Positions 1 to 9,172 of a stretch of DNA of 64,000 nt are shown here, piece after piece. Under the pieces are notes generated by a model, which saw only the letters and a program-made list of their open reading frames with translations, was not told the origin of the DNA and did not search any database. The DNA comes from Solimonas fluminis (lineage in GTDB: Bacteria > Pseudomonadota > Gammaproteobacteria > Nevskiales > Nevskiaceae): positions 62,001 through 126,000 of the forward strand of contig NZ_PSNW01000007.1 in the NCBI RefSeq assembly GCF_002930645.1, in the 5' to 3' direction. The translations under genes and the position numbers were made by a program. The first letter of the stretch is position 1. Each line of letters begins with the position of its first letter.

Positions 1-103
1 GTCACGCGGGATTCGCGCAGGTTCCATGCTGCGGACGGACGCGTCACCGCCGCGTCACCGGCAGCCGCTCTCCGTCGGCCGCCGCCTACCGCTCGGCGGT
101 GCC

Positions 104-1747
104 TCAGGCGGCCGCCAGGCGTGCCAGCTGCTCGCGCACCCGCTCGGCCAGGTCCTGGCGTGCGCCCAGCAGGCGCTGCAGTTCCTCGTCGGTGACATAG
201 CCGATGGACTGGCGGTAGGCGTTCTTGGCCTCCGCCAGGCGATCCTGCATCGCCAGCAGCTCGGCGATGCCCGCGACGGCGATCGGAGCGGTGCCTGCAT
301 GCTGGCGCAGGTAGTCGCCCACGCGGCGGACATGGCTCTCGAACAGGCGCTCCACCGAGGTCGCCGGAGACAGCGACAGCAGGTCGACCTGCGGCCCCGG
401 GCCGAAGGGGTTGGCCTCGCCGCTGTTGTTGGTGACCAGGAAGTCGCCGTTGTCGAAGCCGGTCTCGAACTCGACCACGGCCACGCTGCGCGGCTGGCCG
501 GCCAGGCGCAGGCGCAGCCAGCCGAACCAGCCCGGCCACACCGGGCGCAGGGCGAAGCTGAAGGCCACCGTGCCTTCGCCGGAGCGATAGCAGCGCAGCA
601 GGGTGCTCTCGGCCAGCACCGGCGCCAGGTGGCGCGGATCGAAATCGCCGAGATAGCCGAAGCCGAGCGCCGACAACCGCTGCCGCGCGGCCGCGGCGTG
701 GCGGCGCATGAACGCCGGGAAGATCTCGGCGGGCACCGGCCGCAGGTCGCAACGCGGCAGGTGTCCCAGCTGGAACAGCTTGTCGGCAATGCCGACGGCC
801 AGCAGCGTGTCGGGGTCGCCCAGCGGCTCCAGCACCGCCGACAGGTCCTTGCCCTGGCGCATCTGCTGCGCGGCGTTGCGCAGCAGCGACGCCGTCAGGT
901 CGTCCTCGACGCTGCGCCGGCCCGCATGTTCCGCCGGCTGCGCGGCGGCCTCGAGGGAGTCGGCCAGCGTCGGCGCCGGCAGGGCGGCGGCACGCCCGTC
1001 GGCGCCCTGCTCCCGGGCGAGGCGGCGCATCTCCTCGGCGACATTGCGCAGCAGGTGCGCCGCCGGCAGGGCGGCGAGCAGGGCGTCGTACTCCGCCACC
1101 GCTTCGCCGTGCCTTCCCAGGTCCTGCAGGCGGCGCGCCAGTTGCAGGCGATAGCGCGAGCCGTCGGCCACCAGTGGCAGCGCGCGGCGCAGGTCGGCCA
1201 CCGCGGCTTCGAGGCCGCGCCGGGACAGCGTCACCCCCGGCGATGGCTGCACGGTCGGCTCCCCCGGCACGGGATGGCGCGCGGCGTTGCCCGCCCACAG
1301 CGCGCGCAGCGCGTAGCCCTCGCCGTCGGCCGGATCGAGTTCCAGCGCCCGGTCCAGCGCGGCCATGGCCTCCTCCGGGCGTCCGCGCTGGTGGCGGACC
1401 AGCGCCAGCGCGCGGTGCGCCGCCGCCAGGCTGCCGTCGAGCGCCACCGCGAGCTGCAGGTCGCCTTCGCGTTCCGGGTAGTCGCCGCGCAAAGCCGCGG
1501 TCAGCTCGGCGCGGCGCAGCCAGGCCTTGGCGAAATCAGGATTGAGCTCGATGACCCGCAGCACCGCGGCCAGCGCCTCTTCCTGGCGGCCCAGCGCCGC
1601 GAGGCAGTGGCTGCGATGCCAATGCAGCGGCGCCTGTCCGGGCCGCTCGGCGATCTTCTGCTCGAGGATCGGCAGCGCCGAGGCGTACTCGCCCGCGCGC
1701 AGCAAGCGCTTGAGGATCTCGGTCCGCGGTTCGGCGGCGTCGCTCAT
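104..1747 (-). CDS. TPR-repeat protein with an unassigned C-terminal domain
   Basis: A 547-residue protein. The first ~130 residues are TPR-like helical repeats (ALPILEQKIAERPGQAPLHWH, then A-L-x-R-A-x-E-L-x-P patterns), with further helical repeats to about residue 220. The C-terminal ~220 residues form a separate domain with conserved-looking stretches (VVEFETGFDNGDFLVTNN, NPFGPGPQVDLLSLSP) that I cannot assign. No signal peptide or membrane segment is seen, so it is probably cytosolic. The start ATG lies 18 bp after the stop of the upstream dehydrogenase gene, so the two may be cotranscribed. TPR proteins usually act as scaffolds; the partner here is unknown. Confidence 0.8.
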   Translation of the reverse strand: MSDAAEPRTEILKRLLRAGEYASALPILEQKIAERPGQAPLHWHRSHCLAALGRQEEALAAVLRVIELNPDFAKAWLRRAELTAALRGDYPEREGDLQLAVALDGSLAAAHRALALVRHQRGRPEEAMAALDRALELDPADGEGYALRALWAGNAARHPVPGEPTVQPSPGVTLSRRGLEAAVADLRRALPLVADGSRYRLQLARRLQDLGRHGEAVAEYDALLAALPAAHLLRNVAEEMRRLAREQGADGRAAALPAPTLADSLEAAAQPAEHAGRRSVEDDLTASLLRNAAQQMRQGKDLSAVLEPLGDPDTLLAVGIADKLFQLGHLPRCDLRPVPAEIFPAFMRRHAAAARQRLSALGFGYLGDFDPRHLAPVLAESTLLRCYRSGEGTVAFSFALRPVWPGWFGWLRLRLAGQPRSVAVVEFETGFDNGDFLVTNNSGEANPFGPGPQVDLLSLSPATSVERLFESHVRRVGDYLRQHAGTAPIAVAGIAELLAMQDRLAEAKNAYRQSIGYVTDEELQRLLGARQDLAERVREQLARLAAA

Positions 1748-1765
1748 GTTCCGTCGGCCATAGCC

Positions 1766-2554
1766 TCAGCGGTTCATCACGCGGCCCATGGTCGCGGCCA
1801 GCAGCCGTCGCGGCAGCAGCCGCGGCATCACCCCGCCCAGCCGGGTCATGAACCCGGGCACATAGACGCAGGCATCGCGCGCCAGTGCCGCCAGGCTGCC
1901 GGAAACCACGGCCTCGGCCGTCATCATCATCGGCTTGGGGATCACCTGGCGCAGGCTGCCGCTCTCGGCCGCCTCGAAGAACGGCGTATCCACCGGCCCC
2001 GGGCACACCGCCAGGAAGCGCACGCCGCGCCCGCGGTACTCGGCCCACAGGCCCTGCGTCAGCGACAGCACGTAGGCCTTGGTGGCGCCGTAGACGCTCA
2101 TGTAGGGCATGGGCTGGAAGGCAGCGGCGGAGGCGATGTTGATCACCGCGCCGTGGCCGGCCTCGACCATCGCCGGCAGGAAGGCATGCGTCAGCTCGGT
2201 CAATGCGCCGATGTTGACCGCGACCATGCGCTGGTCGCGCTCGTAGCCATCCTCGTGGAACTTCGCGGAGGATCCGAAGCCGGCGTTGTTGACCAGCAGG
2301 TCCACCTCGAGCCCGCGGCGCTTCACTTCCTCGGCCAGCAGCTCGCCGGGATCCGGCTTGGCCAGGTCCATGGCGATCACCTCGACACGGCGGCCATGGG
2401 CCTCGCGCAGGCGTTGCGCCAGCTTTTCCAGCTCGTCCTGGCGGCGTGCCACCAGGATCAGGTCGGAACCCTGCGCGGCAAGCTGTTCGGCGAAGATGGC
2501 GCCGATGCCGCTGGATGCGCCGGTGACCAGCGCGGTGCGATACGTCCTGGACAT
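1766..2554 (-). CDS. SDR-family short-chain dehydrogenase/reductase
   Basis: A 262-residue classical short-chain dehydrogenase. The N-terminal Rossmann glycine motif is TGASSGIG, followed by NNAG, a catalytic Ser (INIASAAA), the YxxxK pair (YGATK), and a PG motif after strand beta-6 (VCPGPVDTPF). It should use NAD(P)(H) to reduce or oxidise a carbonyl/alcohol; the substrate cannot be read from sequence. The reading frame stays open far upstream into parB, but the homologous domain begins at the ATG at 2554, which gives normal SDR length. It sits downstream of parB in the same direction and upstream of the TPR gene. Confidence 0.9.
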   Translation of the reverse strand: MSRTYRTALVTGASSGIGAIFAEQLAAQGSDLILVARRQDELEKLAQRLREAHGRRVEVIAMDLAKPDPGELLAEEVKRRGLEVDLLVNNAGFGSSAKFHEDGYERDQRMVAVNIGALTELTHAFLPAMVEAGHGAVINIASAAAFQPMPYMSVYGATKAYVLSLTQGLWAEYRGRGVRFLAVCPGPVDTPFFEAAESGSLRQVIPKPMMMTAEAVVSGSLAALARDACVYVPGFMTRLGGVMPRLLPRRLLAATMGRVMNR

Positions 2555-2655
2555 GTTGCTCTCCCCCGCGCTCCCGCGCATTCCGTTGCGGGGACGACCG
2601 GCACAGCCCGGCGGCCAGGGCGCAGGGCGCCGCCGGCCGGACGCGTCCAAGGACC

Positions 2656-3510
2656 TCAGCGCAGCAGTGCCAGCAGTTTCTGCAGCTCGCTGTTGCTCTT
2701 GAACGCCACGGTGAGCTTGCCGCGTCCCTTGTCGTTCTGTTGCAGCTTCACCGCCAGGCCGATGCGGCCGGCGATTTCCTTCTCGATCTCGCCGATGGCC
2801 GGCGGCGGCGCGGCGCGGGGCTTCTGAGCCTGCGGCTGGGCCTGCACCAGGGCCTCGGTCTGGCGCACCGACAGGTGCTGGTCCGCGACCATCTTCGCCA
2901 GCGAGGACTGGCGCGCGCCCTGCACGCCCAGCAGCACCTTGGCGTGGCCGAAGGACAGGCGGCGCTCGCGCACCAGGTCCTGCACGTCGGCGTTGAGTTC
3001 CATCAGGCGCAGCAGGTTGCTGACCGCGGCGCGGGACTTGCCCACCGCCTCGGCGCAGGCCTCGTGCGTCAGGCCGCACTCCTCGATCAGCTTGTGCAGC
3101 GCCTCGGCCTCTTCCAGCGCATTGAGGTCGGAGCGCTGGATGTTCTCCACCAGGGCTACCGCCATCGCGCCGCGCTCGTCGAGCGCGCGCACCACGGCCG
3201 GAATCTGCTTGAGGCCCGCCAGCTTCGCCGCGCGCCAGCGGCGCTCGCCGGCGATGATCTCGTAGCGGTCGGCACCGGCCGGGCGCACCACGATCGGCTG
3301 CACCACGCCCTGGGCGCGGATCGAGTCGGCCAGCGCGTTCAGCGCCTCCTCGTCGAACTGGCGGCGCGGCTGGTGCTTGCCGGGGCCGAGGCGCTCCAGC
3401 GGCAGCTCGCGCAGCTCCTCGCCGGGCTCGGCGGTGGAACTCACCGGCGTGGCGCTGGAGAGCAGGGCATCGAGACCCCTGCCCAGTCCTCTTTTCTTCT
3501 GTGCGTTCAT
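2656..3510 (-). CDS. parB: Chromosome-partitioning protein ParB
   Basis: A 284-residue ParB/Spo0J CTPase that loads at parS sites and segregates the origin region with ParA. It begins with the typical basic GLGRGLDALL segment (residues 8-17). The N-terminal catalytic domain carries GERRWRAAK (88-96) and ENIQRSDLN (122-130). A helix-turn-helix for parS recognition follows (EACAEAVGKSRAAVSNLLRL), then a C-terminal dimerisation domain. Its ATG overlaps the parA stop in ATGA, indicating translational coupling. The length is normal for chromosomal ParB. Confidence 0.97.
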   Translation of the reverse strand: MNAQKKRGLGRGLDALLSSATPVSSTAEPGEELRELPLERLGPGKHQPRRQFDEEALNALADSIRAQGVVQPIVVRPAGADRYEIIAGERRWRAAKLAGLKQIPAVVRALDERGAMAVALVENIQRSDLNALEEAEALHKLIEECGLTHEACAEAVGKSRAAVSNLLRLMELNADVQDLVRERRLSFGHAKVLLGVQGARQSSLAKMVADQHLSVRQTEALVQAQPQAQKPRAAPPPAIGEIEKEIAGRIGLAVKLQQNDKGRGKLTVAFKSNSELQKLLALLR

Positions 3511-4295
3511 GCGCTGAGCCTCATCTGCCCGCCGTCGTGGCGGCGCAGTACCTCGCCTGCCAGCGCCAGGTAGGCCTTGGCGCCGGAGGATTGTGCGTCG
3601 TAGAGCATCACCGGCAGGCCGTGGCTGGGTGCCTCGGCCAGGCGCACGTTGCGCGGGATGATGGTGCGGTAGACCTTGTCGCCGAAGTGCTGCGTCAGCT
3701 GGTTGCTGACATCGTTGGCGAGGTTGTTGCGCGGGTCGAACATGGTGCGCAGCAGGCCCTCGATCTCCAGCTTGGGATTGATCACTCGCTTGATCTTGTT
3801 GACGGTATCCATCAGCGCGGTGAGGCCTTCCAGGGCGTAGTACTCGCACTGCATCGGGATCAGCACGCCGTCGGCCGCCACCAGGGCGTTGACCGTCAGC
3901 TTGGACAGGGCCGGCGGGCAATCGAGCAGCACGTAGTCGAACTGGTCCGCCACCTCGGCCAGCACGCTCTTCAGCGCGAAGTCGCCGGCGGCGACGTCGC
4001 GCAGCTTGATCTCGGCCTCGGTCATGTCGCCGTTGGCCGGCATCAGCGACAGCCCGATCTCCGGCAGGTACTGGATCACCTCGCCGGGCTTGGCCTGCTC
4101 CAGCAGCAGGTCGCGCGCGGTCTTGCCGACGGCGCTCTTGTCCACGCCGATGCCCATGGTGGCATTGCCCTGCGCGTCGAGGTCCACCAGCAGCACGCGG
4201 CGCTTGGTGGCCGCCAGCGAGGCAGCAAGGTTGATGGACGTGGTGGTCTTGCCCACCCCGCCCTTCTGGTTGGCGACGGCGATGACGTAACTCAT
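3507..4295 (-). CDS. parA: Chromosome-partitioning ATPase ParA
   Basis: A 262-residue Walker-type ATPase of the ParA/Soj family, which binds nucleoid DNA in its ATP form and moves ParB-parS complexes. The deviant Walker A motif KGGVGKTT is at residues 11-18. Walker A' is in LVDLDAQGNAT and Walker B in YVLLDCPP. There is no N-terminal HTH extension, which is the chromosomal rather than plasmid type Ia form. The start overlaps the rsmG stop by 4 bp and the end overlaps parB by 4 bp, so rsmG-parA-parB is one tightly coupled transcript. Confidence 0.97.
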   Translation of the reverse strand: MSYVIAVANQKGGVGKTTTSINLAASLAATKRRVLLVDLDAQGNATMGIGVDKSAVGKTARDLLLEQAKPGEVIQYLPEIGLSLMPANGDMTEAEIKLRDVAAGDFALKSVLAEVADQFDYVLLDCPPALSKLTVNALVAADGVLIPMQCEYYALEGLTALMDTVNKIKRVINPKLEIEGLLRTMFDPRNNLANDVSNQLTQHFGDKVYRTIIPRNVRLAEAPSHGLPVMLYDAQSSGAKAYLALAGEVLRRHDGGQMRLSA

Positions 4296-4942
4296 GACTT
4301 CATTCCTGCGATGACCGCATGGCGATCTTCATCCAGCCCCGGCACCCGCAGGCGATGCGTTCCCCCAATGACGAATCGAGCCGGCACGGAGGCCAGCTCT
4401 TCCGGGTCTAGTTTGCCCTTCATGGCTACCCATTGGCCACCCGGGGCCAGCAGGGCCTCGGTGCCGGTAAAGAAATCGGCCAGGGAGGCGAAGGCCCGGC
4501 TGGTGATGATGCCGAACGGCGACTCAGGCCGGAAGGCCTCGACCCGGGACTCCGCCACGGCGACGTTGGCCAGGCCCAGCGTGCGGACCGCATGGCGCAT
4601 GAAGCGGACCTTCTTGCCGTTGCTGTCCAGCACCGTCACGTCCAGCGCCGGGTTGGCGATGGCCAGCGGGATGCCCGGCAGGCCCGCCCCCGCACCGACA
4701 TCGAGCATGCGCCCCCCGACATGGGGCAGCAGGGCCAGCGAGTCCAGCAGGTGCTTGGAGACCATCTCGTCCGGATCACGGATCGCGGTCAGGTTGTAGG
4801 CCGCGTTCCACTTCTGCAGTTCGTCCAGGTAGGCCATCAGCGGGTCGGCCAGCCCGGTATCCAGGCCCATGGCGCCCAGCCCGGACTCCAGCCGCGCGCG
4901 CGGATCGCGGGCACGGCGGTAGGGCGAAGGAGAGGAACTCAT
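4292..4942 (-). CDS. rsmG: 16S rRNA (guanine(527)-N(7))-methyltransferase RsmG
   Basis: A 216-residue class I SAM methyltransferase (GidB) that makes m7G527 in 16S rRNA. The SAM-binding motif DVGAGAGLPG is at residues 81-90, preceded by the family segment WNAAYNLTAIRDPDEM; SRAFASL follows later. The reading frame continues upstream without a stop, but the ATG at 4942 gives the usual family length. It heads the rsmG-parA-parB unit. The usual upstream partner mnmG (gidA) is absent: a HerA-like ATPase gene sits there instead, 65 bp away. Confidence 0.95.
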   Translation of the reverse strand: MSSSPSPYRRARDPRARLESGLGAMGLDTGLADPLMAYLDELQKWNAAYNLTAIRDPDEMVSKHLLDSLALLPHVGGRMLDVGAGAGLPGIPLAIANPALDVTVLDSNGKKVRFMRHAVRTLGLANVAVAESRVEAFRPESPFGIITSRAFASLADFFTGTEALLAPGGQWVAMKGKLDPEELASVPARFVIGGTHRLRVPGLDEDRHAVIAGMKS

Positions 4943-5007
4943 GATGGGCCGGATACCTCGGAAGGGCGCGCAGTATAGCGCCGCGCGTCCCCCGGGGCCT
5001 TGGCCGC

Positions 5008-6552
5008 TCAGCGCTTCAGCGAGCCCAGGATGCCGCGCAGCAGGGTCCGCCCCACTTCCCGGCCGACGGTGTTGGCGATGCTGCGGGTCGCACTCTTGAT
5101 GGCGGCCTCCGCCACGGTGTCGCTGCGGCGGGCGGCGGGCTTGCGCGGGGCGGGCTCGGCGCGGCGGCTGCCGGGCACCGGCTGGGCCGAGGCCTCGTCC
5201 CACCATCCTCCGCCGCCGGACTTCGGTGCCGGGCCGGGAGCCGGGGCCGACGGCGCGGCGGCCGGGGGCGGCATCGCGGCCGCGCGCTGCGACAGCTTCT
5301 CGTAGGCCGACTCGCGATCCACCACGGTGTCGTACTTGCCGGCCACCGGGCTGCGCGACATCACGGCCTTGCGCTCCTCCGGCGTCAGCGCGCCCATGCG
5401 CGAGCGCGGCGGGCGGATCAGGGTGCGCTCGACGATGCCCGGCACGCCCTTGTCCTGCAGCGTGGACACCAGGGCCTCGCCGACACCCAGCTCCATGATG
5501 GCGGTGGCGACGTCGATCTTCGGGTTGGCGCGGAAGGTGGTGGCGGCGGCCTTGACCGCCTTCTGGTCGCGCGGCGTGAAGGCACGCAGCGCGTGCTGCA
5601 CGCGGTTGCCGAGCTGGCCCAGCACGCTCTCCGGCAGGTCCAGCGGGTTCTGCGTGATGAAGTAGACGCCGACGCCCTTGGAGCGGATCAGCCGCACCAC
5701 CTGCTCGACCTTCTCCACCAGCGCCTTGGGCGCATCCTTGAACAGCAGGTGCGCCTCGTCGAAGAAGAACACCAGCTTGGGCTTGTCGAGGTCGCCGGCC
5801 TCGGGCAGGCGCTCGAACAGCTCGGCCAGCAGCCACAGCAGGAAGGTGGCGTAGAGGCGCGGCTTCTGGAACAACTGGTCGGCGGCCAGCACGTTGACGA
5901 TGCCCTTGCCGCTCAGGTCCGTGCGCATGAAGTCGTTCAGGTCCATGGCCGGCTCGCCGAAGAAGGCCTCGGCCCCGTCCTGCTCCAGCTGGATCAGGGC
6001 GCGCTGGATGGCGCCGATCGAGGCCTTGCTGACCAGGCCGTATTCGGCGCCCAGCGCCTTGGCGTTGTCGGCGACATGGACCAGTGCGGCGCGCAGGTCC
6101 TTGAAGTCCAGCAGCAGCAGGCCCTGCTCGTCGCAGTACTTGAAGGCCAGCGATAGCACGGCCTCCTGCACGTCGGACAGGTCCAGCAGGCGCGACAGCA
6201 GCGTCGGCCCCATGTCGGAAATGGTGGCACGCACCGGATGGCCGGAAACGCCGAAGACGTCCCAGAACACGGTGGGATAGTTCTGCGGGGCGTAGTTGGC
6301 CAGGCCGATCTGCGCGGCGCGCTCGGCCAGCTTGGGCTTGGCCTCGCCGGCGGCGGCGATGCCGGAAAGATCGCCCTTGATGTCGGCCGCGAACACCGGC
6401 ACGCCGATGTCGGCGAAGCCCTCCGCCAGGCCCTGCAGGGTGATGGTCTTGCCGGTGCCGGTGGCGCCGGCGATCAGGCCGTGGCGGTTGGCATAGGCCG
6501 GCAGCAGGAACTGGGGCGTATCGCCCTTGCCGATCAGGATCGGGTCGGTCAT
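5008..6552 (-). CDS. HerA-like ATPase, DUF853 (YjgR) family
   Basis: A 514-residue protein of the DUF853 helicase-HerA-like family (E. coli YjgR). Walker A is GATGTGKT (residues 29-36) and Walker B is [12 protein letters not shown] (259-270). FITQNP and the arginine-rich segment [13 protein letters not shown] follow. After about residue 420 comes a proline/alanine-rich linker, then a conserved basic C-terminal tail ([16 protein letters not shown]). It is expected to be a hexameric P-loop ATPase; the cellular role of the family is not established. No membrane segment is seen. The gene lies upstream of rsmG in the same direction. Confidence 0.88.
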   Translation of the reverse strand: MTDPILIGKGDTPQFLLPAYANRHGLIAGATGTGKTITLQGLAEGFADIGVPVFAADIKGDLSGIAAAGEAKPKLAERAAQIGLANYAPQNYPTVFWDVFGVSGHPVRATISDMGPTLLSRLLDLSDVQEAVLSLAFKYCDEQGLLLLDFKDLRAALVHVADNAKALGAEYGLVSKASIGAIQRALIQLEQDGAEAFFGEPAMDLNDFMRTDLSGKGIVNVLAADQLFQKPRLYATFLLWLLAELFERLPEAGDLDKPKLVFFFDEAHLLFKDAPKALVEKVEQVVRLIRSKGVGVYFITQNPLDLPESVLGQLGNRVQHALRAFTPRDQKAVKAAATTFRANPKIDVATAIMELGVGEALVSTLQDKGVPGIVERTLIRPPRSRMGALTPEERKAVMSRSPVAGKYDTVVDRESAYEKLSQRAAAMPPPAAAPSAPAPGPAPKSGGGGWWDEASAQPVPGSRRAEPAPRKPAARRSDTVAEAAIKSATRSIANTVGREVGRTLLRGILGSLKR

Positions 6553-6611
6553 GGCTGGTCAGGTCGCGATGGGGATATGGCTCATCTTCGCCAATCGGCA
6601 TGACAAAAGAA

Positions 6612-6637
6612 AAGCCGGACGCGGCGGCGCCCGGCTT
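6612..6637 (-). terminator. Intrinsic terminator downstream of fadE
   Basis: Read on the minus strand just after the fadE stop, an 11-bp stem (AAGCCGGGCGC pairing with GCGTCCGGCTT, one mismatch) closes a 4-nt loop. It is followed by a T-rich tract (TTTTCTTTT), the layout of a Rho-independent terminator. Confidence 0.8.
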
Positions 6638-6655
6638 CTTGCGCAACTCCGCGGC

Positions 6656-9133
6656 TCAGGCCAGCCGCGCGCGGGCCGCCGCCAGCTCGATGACCTCCGC
6701 CCGCTCCGCGGCATGGTTGCCGGCGATGTAGTCCTTGCTGAAGTCGTCGGTCAGGATCACGTCGAAGCGCACGCGGTCGTACTCGGCGGCCTGGTCGGCC
6801 TCCTGGCGCGTCATCAGGTTGCGCGTCACCGCATCCTTCAGGCGATCCGCCACCGTGTCGCCGGCCAGTTCGCCGCGGTTGGCATGCCGGAAGTACTTCA
6901 GGTACGCCGGCTCGCAGCGCAGCGCCACCTCCCAGGCATGCTCCATGCGGCCGACCGGGTCGTGCACGCCGCCGTTCCTGAACACCAGCCAGGACAGGCG
7001 CTCGCGCACGTCGCTGGGCTCCAGGATCAGGTCGGCCACCTGGGCATTGAGTCGGTCGCTGACCGGCTTGATGCGGTTGCCCAGGGGAAATACCACCGTG
7101 CGCATCACGCCGCGCGCCCAGGCCACCGGGAAGTTGTCGAGGAAGCCCTCGAAGGCCCGGGCGATCTCGTGCATCGCATGGTCCAGCGCCCAGCGCGCAT
7201 GCGCCAGCTCGGCCTCGGACTTGCTGCCCTCCAGGTAGAACTTGGCGACGGCGGAGGCGATGTAGAGCTGGCTCAGCACGTCGCCCAGGCGCGCCGACAG
7301 GCGCTCCATGAACTTGAGCTTGCCCCCCAGCACGCCCATCGTCAGGTCGGAGCAGAACGCCAGGCTGGCCGAGAACCGCTCCATCTGGCGGAAGTAGGGC
7401 GCCATCTCGCCCGCCACCGGCGAGGCGGCCAGGCGCCCGCCCGTGAGTCCCAGCGTGAAGGCGCGCACCGCGCGGTTAATGGAGAAGCCGATGTGCCCGA
7501 ACAGCAGCTGGTCGAACTTGGCCAGGTCGTCGTCGCGCGCCGCCTCCATCTCCGGGAAGACGTACTCGTGGCAGCGGATGGCACCCTGGCCGAAGATCAT
7601 CAGGTTGCGGGTCAGGATGTTGGCGCCTTCCACCGTGATCGCCACCGGCGCGGCCTTGTAGGCGGTGGCCATGAAGTTGCGCGGACCCTGCTGGATCGCC
7701 TTGCCGGCCATCACGTCCATGCCGTCGGCGATGATCTTCCGCATCAGCTCGGTCATGTGGTACTTGGCGATGGCGGTGACCACCGACGGTGCGCAGTGGT
7801 CCACGGCCGAGGCGGTGAGCACGCGCAGGGCCTCCAGCGTGTAGGCATGGCCGGCAATGCGGCCGGTGGCCTCCTGCACGCCCTCGAACTTGCCGACCGC
7901 CACCTTGAACTGGCGGCGGAAGCGGCCGTAGACGCCGGTCATGCGGTAGGCGCTCTGCCCGGCCGCCGTGCCCAGCGCCGGCAGCGAGATGCCGCGGCCG
8001 GCGGACAGGCATTCCACCAGCATGCGCCAGCCCTTGCCCGCCATGGCGGGGCCGCCGATGATCCAGTCCACCGGGATGAACACGCCGCGCCCGTGGATCG
8101 TGCCGTTGTGGAAGGCGGCGCCCGGGTAGTGGCGCCGGCCGATCTCGATGCCCTCGTGCCGGGCCGGGACCAGGGCGCAGGTGATGCCGTAGTCGGTCCT
8201 GGTCTTGTCGCCCAGCAGGCCGTCGGGGTCGCGCAGCTTGAAGGCCAGGCCGACCACCGTGGCGATCGGCGCCAGCGTGATGTAGCGCTTGGAGAAGTCC
8301 AGGCGGATGCCTAGCACCTTCTTGCCCTCGTGCTGGCCGTAGCAGACGGTGCCGAGATCCGGCATCGCGGTGGCGTCGGAGCCGACCTCGGGGCCGGTGA
8401 GGCCGAAGCAGGGAATCTCCTTGCCCGACACCAGGCCCGGCAGCCACTGCTTCTTCTGTTCGTCGGTGCCGTAGTGCATCAGCAACTCGCCGGGGCCCAG
8501 CGAGTTGGGCACCATCACCGTCACCGCCATGGTGATCGACTTGGTCGCCAGCTTGGTCACCACGGCGGACTGCGCGTTGGCGGAAAAGCCCAGGCCGCCG
8601 TACTCCTTCTTGATCAGCATCGAGAAGAACTTCTTCTCGCGGATGTAGGCCCAGACCTCCGGCGGCAGGTCCTTGTCCTCGAACTCGATCTTCCAGTCGT
8701 CGCAGAGCTTGCAGAGCTCCTCGCACTCATGGTCGAGGAAGGACTGCTCCTCGGCGGTCAGCGCGGTGTAGCGGAATTCCAGCAGCTTGTTCCAGGCCGG
8801 GCGGCCGCGGAACATCTCCGCTTCCCACCAGGTGTCGCCGGCCTCCAGGGCCTCGCGCTCGGTGGAGGACATCTCGGGCAGCACCTTCTTGAACATGCCG
8901 AAGATGGGGCCGGTCAGCACGGCACGCCGCAGCGGCCGGATGTTGAGCAGGGCCGCCAGCGCCAGGAACAGCGCCGCCGAGATCGCGAAGGCGGCGGCGC
9001 CGAGCGCGCCGGCCTGCTTCAGCGCCAGCAGCAGCAGGCCGGCGCCGGCGGTCCAGGCCAGCAGGGGCGCTCCGGCATAGGCCAGGAGCCAGGCCGCCAG
9101 CAGCGCGACGGCAACCACGGAAAGAATCGACAT
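6656..9133 (-). CDS. fadE: Acyl-CoA dehydrogenase FadE
   Basis: An 825-residue membrane-anchored acyl-CoA dehydrogenase, close to E. coli FadE (814 aa), catalysing the first step of beta-oxidation (acyl-CoA to trans-2-enoyl-CoA, FAD-dependent). Residues 1-70 hold two or three hydrophobic helices. The dehydrogenase core follows, with EYGGLGFSANAQS, PNSLGPGELLMHYGT, CFGLTGPEVGSDA and VEGANILTRNLMIFGQGA. A FadE-specific C-terminal extension completes it. A strong Shine-Dalgarno (AAGGAGGT) precedes the ATG. The TetR gene ends 39 bp upstream on the same strand, so tetR-fadE are probably cotranscribed and autoregulated from the two operators before tetR. Confidence 0.96.
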   Translation of the reverse strand: MSILSVVAVALLAAWLLAYAGAPLLAWTAGAGLLLLALKQAGALGAAAFAISAALFLALAALLNIRPLRRAVLTGPIFGMFKKVLPEMSSTEREALEAGDTWWEAEMFRGRPAWNKLLEFRYTALTAEEQSFLDHECEELCKLCDDWKIEFEDKDLPPEVWAYIREKKFFSMLIKKEYGGLGFSANAQSAVVTKLATKSITMAVTVMVPNSLGPGELLMHYGTDEQKKQWLPGLVSGKEIPCFGLTGPEVGSDATAMPDLGTVCYGQHEGKKVLGIRLDFSKRYITLAPIATVVGLAFKLRDPDGLLGDKTRTDYGITCALVPARHEGIEIGRRHYPGAAFHNGTIHGRGVFIPVDWIIGGPAMAGKGWRMLVECLSAGRGISLPALGTAAGQSAYRMTGVYGRFRRQFKVAVGKFEGVQEATGRIAGHAYTLEALRVLTASAVDHCAPSVVTAIAKYHMTELMRKIIADGMDVMAGKAIQQGPRNFMATAYKAAPVAITVEGANILTRNLMIFGQGAIRCHEYVFPEMEAARDDDLAKFDQLLFGHIGFSINRAVRAFTLGLTGGRLAASPVAGEMAPYFRQMERFSASLAFCSDLTMGVLGGKLKFMERLSARLGDVLSQLYIASAVAKFYLEGSKSEAELAHARWALDHAMHEIARAFEGFLDNFPVAWARGVMRTVVFPLGNRIKPVSDRLNAQVADLILEPSDVRERLSWLVFRNGGVHDPVGRMEHAWEVALRCEPAYLKYFRHANRGELAGDTVADRLKDAVTRNLMTRQEADQAAEYDRVRFDVILTDDFSKDYIAGNHAAERAEVIELAAARARLA

Positions 9134-9172
9134 GGGGTACCTCCTTGGGGGCCTTGCGACCCTTGGGGAAAA

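Noticed and set aside
1-103. A minus-strand ATG at 27 that could start a gene running off the left edge
   Set aside because: Only nine codons are visible, no ribosome-binding site precedes it, and nothing else supports it.
26-2827. A 933-codon open frame on the plus strand opposite the TPR, SDR and parB genes
   Set aside because: It lies antisense to three clearly recognisable genes, and its translation is low-complexity Arg/Gln/His/Ala, as expected from high-GC antisense frames.
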